Translations under genes and position numbers: made by a program
Part shown: piece by piece, positions 5,985 to 6,053 of the stretch
Numbering within the stretch: the first letter of the stretch is position 1
Layout of the letters: each line of letters starts with the position of its first letter
Assembly: GCA_023250495.1 (NCBI GenBank)
Contig: JAHFAP010000201.1
Span: 1-6,053, forward strand
Direction of reading: 5' to 3'
Length of the DNA: 6,053 nucleotides
From: Deltaproteobacteria bacterium
GTDB taxonomy: Bacteria; Desulfobacterota; Binatia; UBA9968
The notes under the pieces: model-generated
What the model saw: only the letters and a program-made list of their open reading frames with translations
Databases searched by the model: none
Told to the model about the DNA's origin: nothing

Positions 5985-6012
5985 GGTAGGGCTGGAAGCG
6001 TCCAGCCCTACC
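5985..6012. repeat. Perfect 12-bp palindromic hairpin upstream of the Fe-S gene, REP-like or leader element
   Basis: GGTAGGGCTGGA (5985-5996), a four-base loop AGCG, then TCCAGCCCTACC (6001-6012) form a perfect twelve-pair, GC-rich stem. Neither strand has a T-run behind it, so it does not look like a normal intrinsic terminator. On the minus strand it ends 16 bases before the ATG at 5968, within reach of an initiating ribosome. A compact GTAGGG...CCCTAC palindrome between genes resembles REP-type or small MITE-like repeats scattered in many bacterial genomes, but only one copy is in this window, so repetition cannot be shown. Confidence 0.6.
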
Positions 6013-6053
6013 GTCGTTGTGAAAGATCAGCTTGCGGCGTCGGCTGGCTCTTT

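Noticed and set aside
5985..6012. Palindrome as an intrinsic terminator
   Set aside because: No T-tract follows the stem on either strand, so it is listed as a hairpin/repeat instead.
6027..6053. Possible C-terminal end of an upstream minus-strand gene (KEPADAAS then stop)
   Set aside because: Only eight codons are visible and another minus frame is also open through this stretch. An upstream rubrerythrin is expected from memory of similar loci but cannot be shown here.

Overview
The window carries seven protein-coding genes in three transcription units and no RNA genes, insertion sequences, CRISPR arrays or phage genes. All coding frames are intact; only the leftmost gene is cut, by the window edge. 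The base composition is moderately GC-rich. The gene types (an orphan NMT1/SsuA-type binding protein, a TcuA-like flavoprotein, and a DUF3501/heterodisulfide-reductase-like/PerR operon) suggest an uncultured Gram-negative soil or sediment bacterium, for example of the former Deltaproteobacteria, Binatota, Rokubacteria or Tectomicrobia type. This placement is inference from gene style, not a phylogenetic result.

Left part (1-2053, all minus strand). An NMT1/THI5-like periplasmic solute-binding protein (1031-2053) is followed after 130 bases by an AMMECR1-domain protein (340-900). That gene overlaps by ATGA the start of a Tat-exported UlaG-like metallo-beta-lactamase-fold protein (1-343, C-terminus outside the window). 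The zinc motif of this last protein is degenerate.

Middle (2054-3700). A divergent promoter region separates the binding protein from a plus-strand FAD-dependent dehydrogenase of the fumarate reductase/TcuA type. A sigma70-like promoter and an imperfect inverted repeat lie in this gap. The promoter argues that the flavoprotein starts at 2180 or 2198, not at the upstream TTG at 2114. Neither an ABC permease or ATPase for the binding protein nor a TcuB-type electron-transfer partner for the flavoprotein is present.

Right part (3724-5968, minus strand). This is a tight three-gene operon: a two-[4Fe-4S], two-CCG-domain iron-sulfur protein, a DUF3501 protein, and a PerR-type Fur-family regulator, with gaps of 4 and 6 bases. 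PerR keeps all five regulatory metal ligands and the four structural zinc cysteines. The likely role is a peroxide- or oxidative-stress-controlled redox module. From memory of such neighbourhoods, a rubrerythrin would be expected just upstream, outside the window. A perfect 12-bp palindromic hairpin lies just upstream of the iron-sulfur gene, which has no visible Shine-Dalgarno sequence.

The most promising unexplained item is the Fe-S/DUF3501/PerR operon with its degenerate second CCG domain and hairpin leader. The AMMECR1-MBL coupled pair comes second. No stretch over 300 bases lacks a gene.
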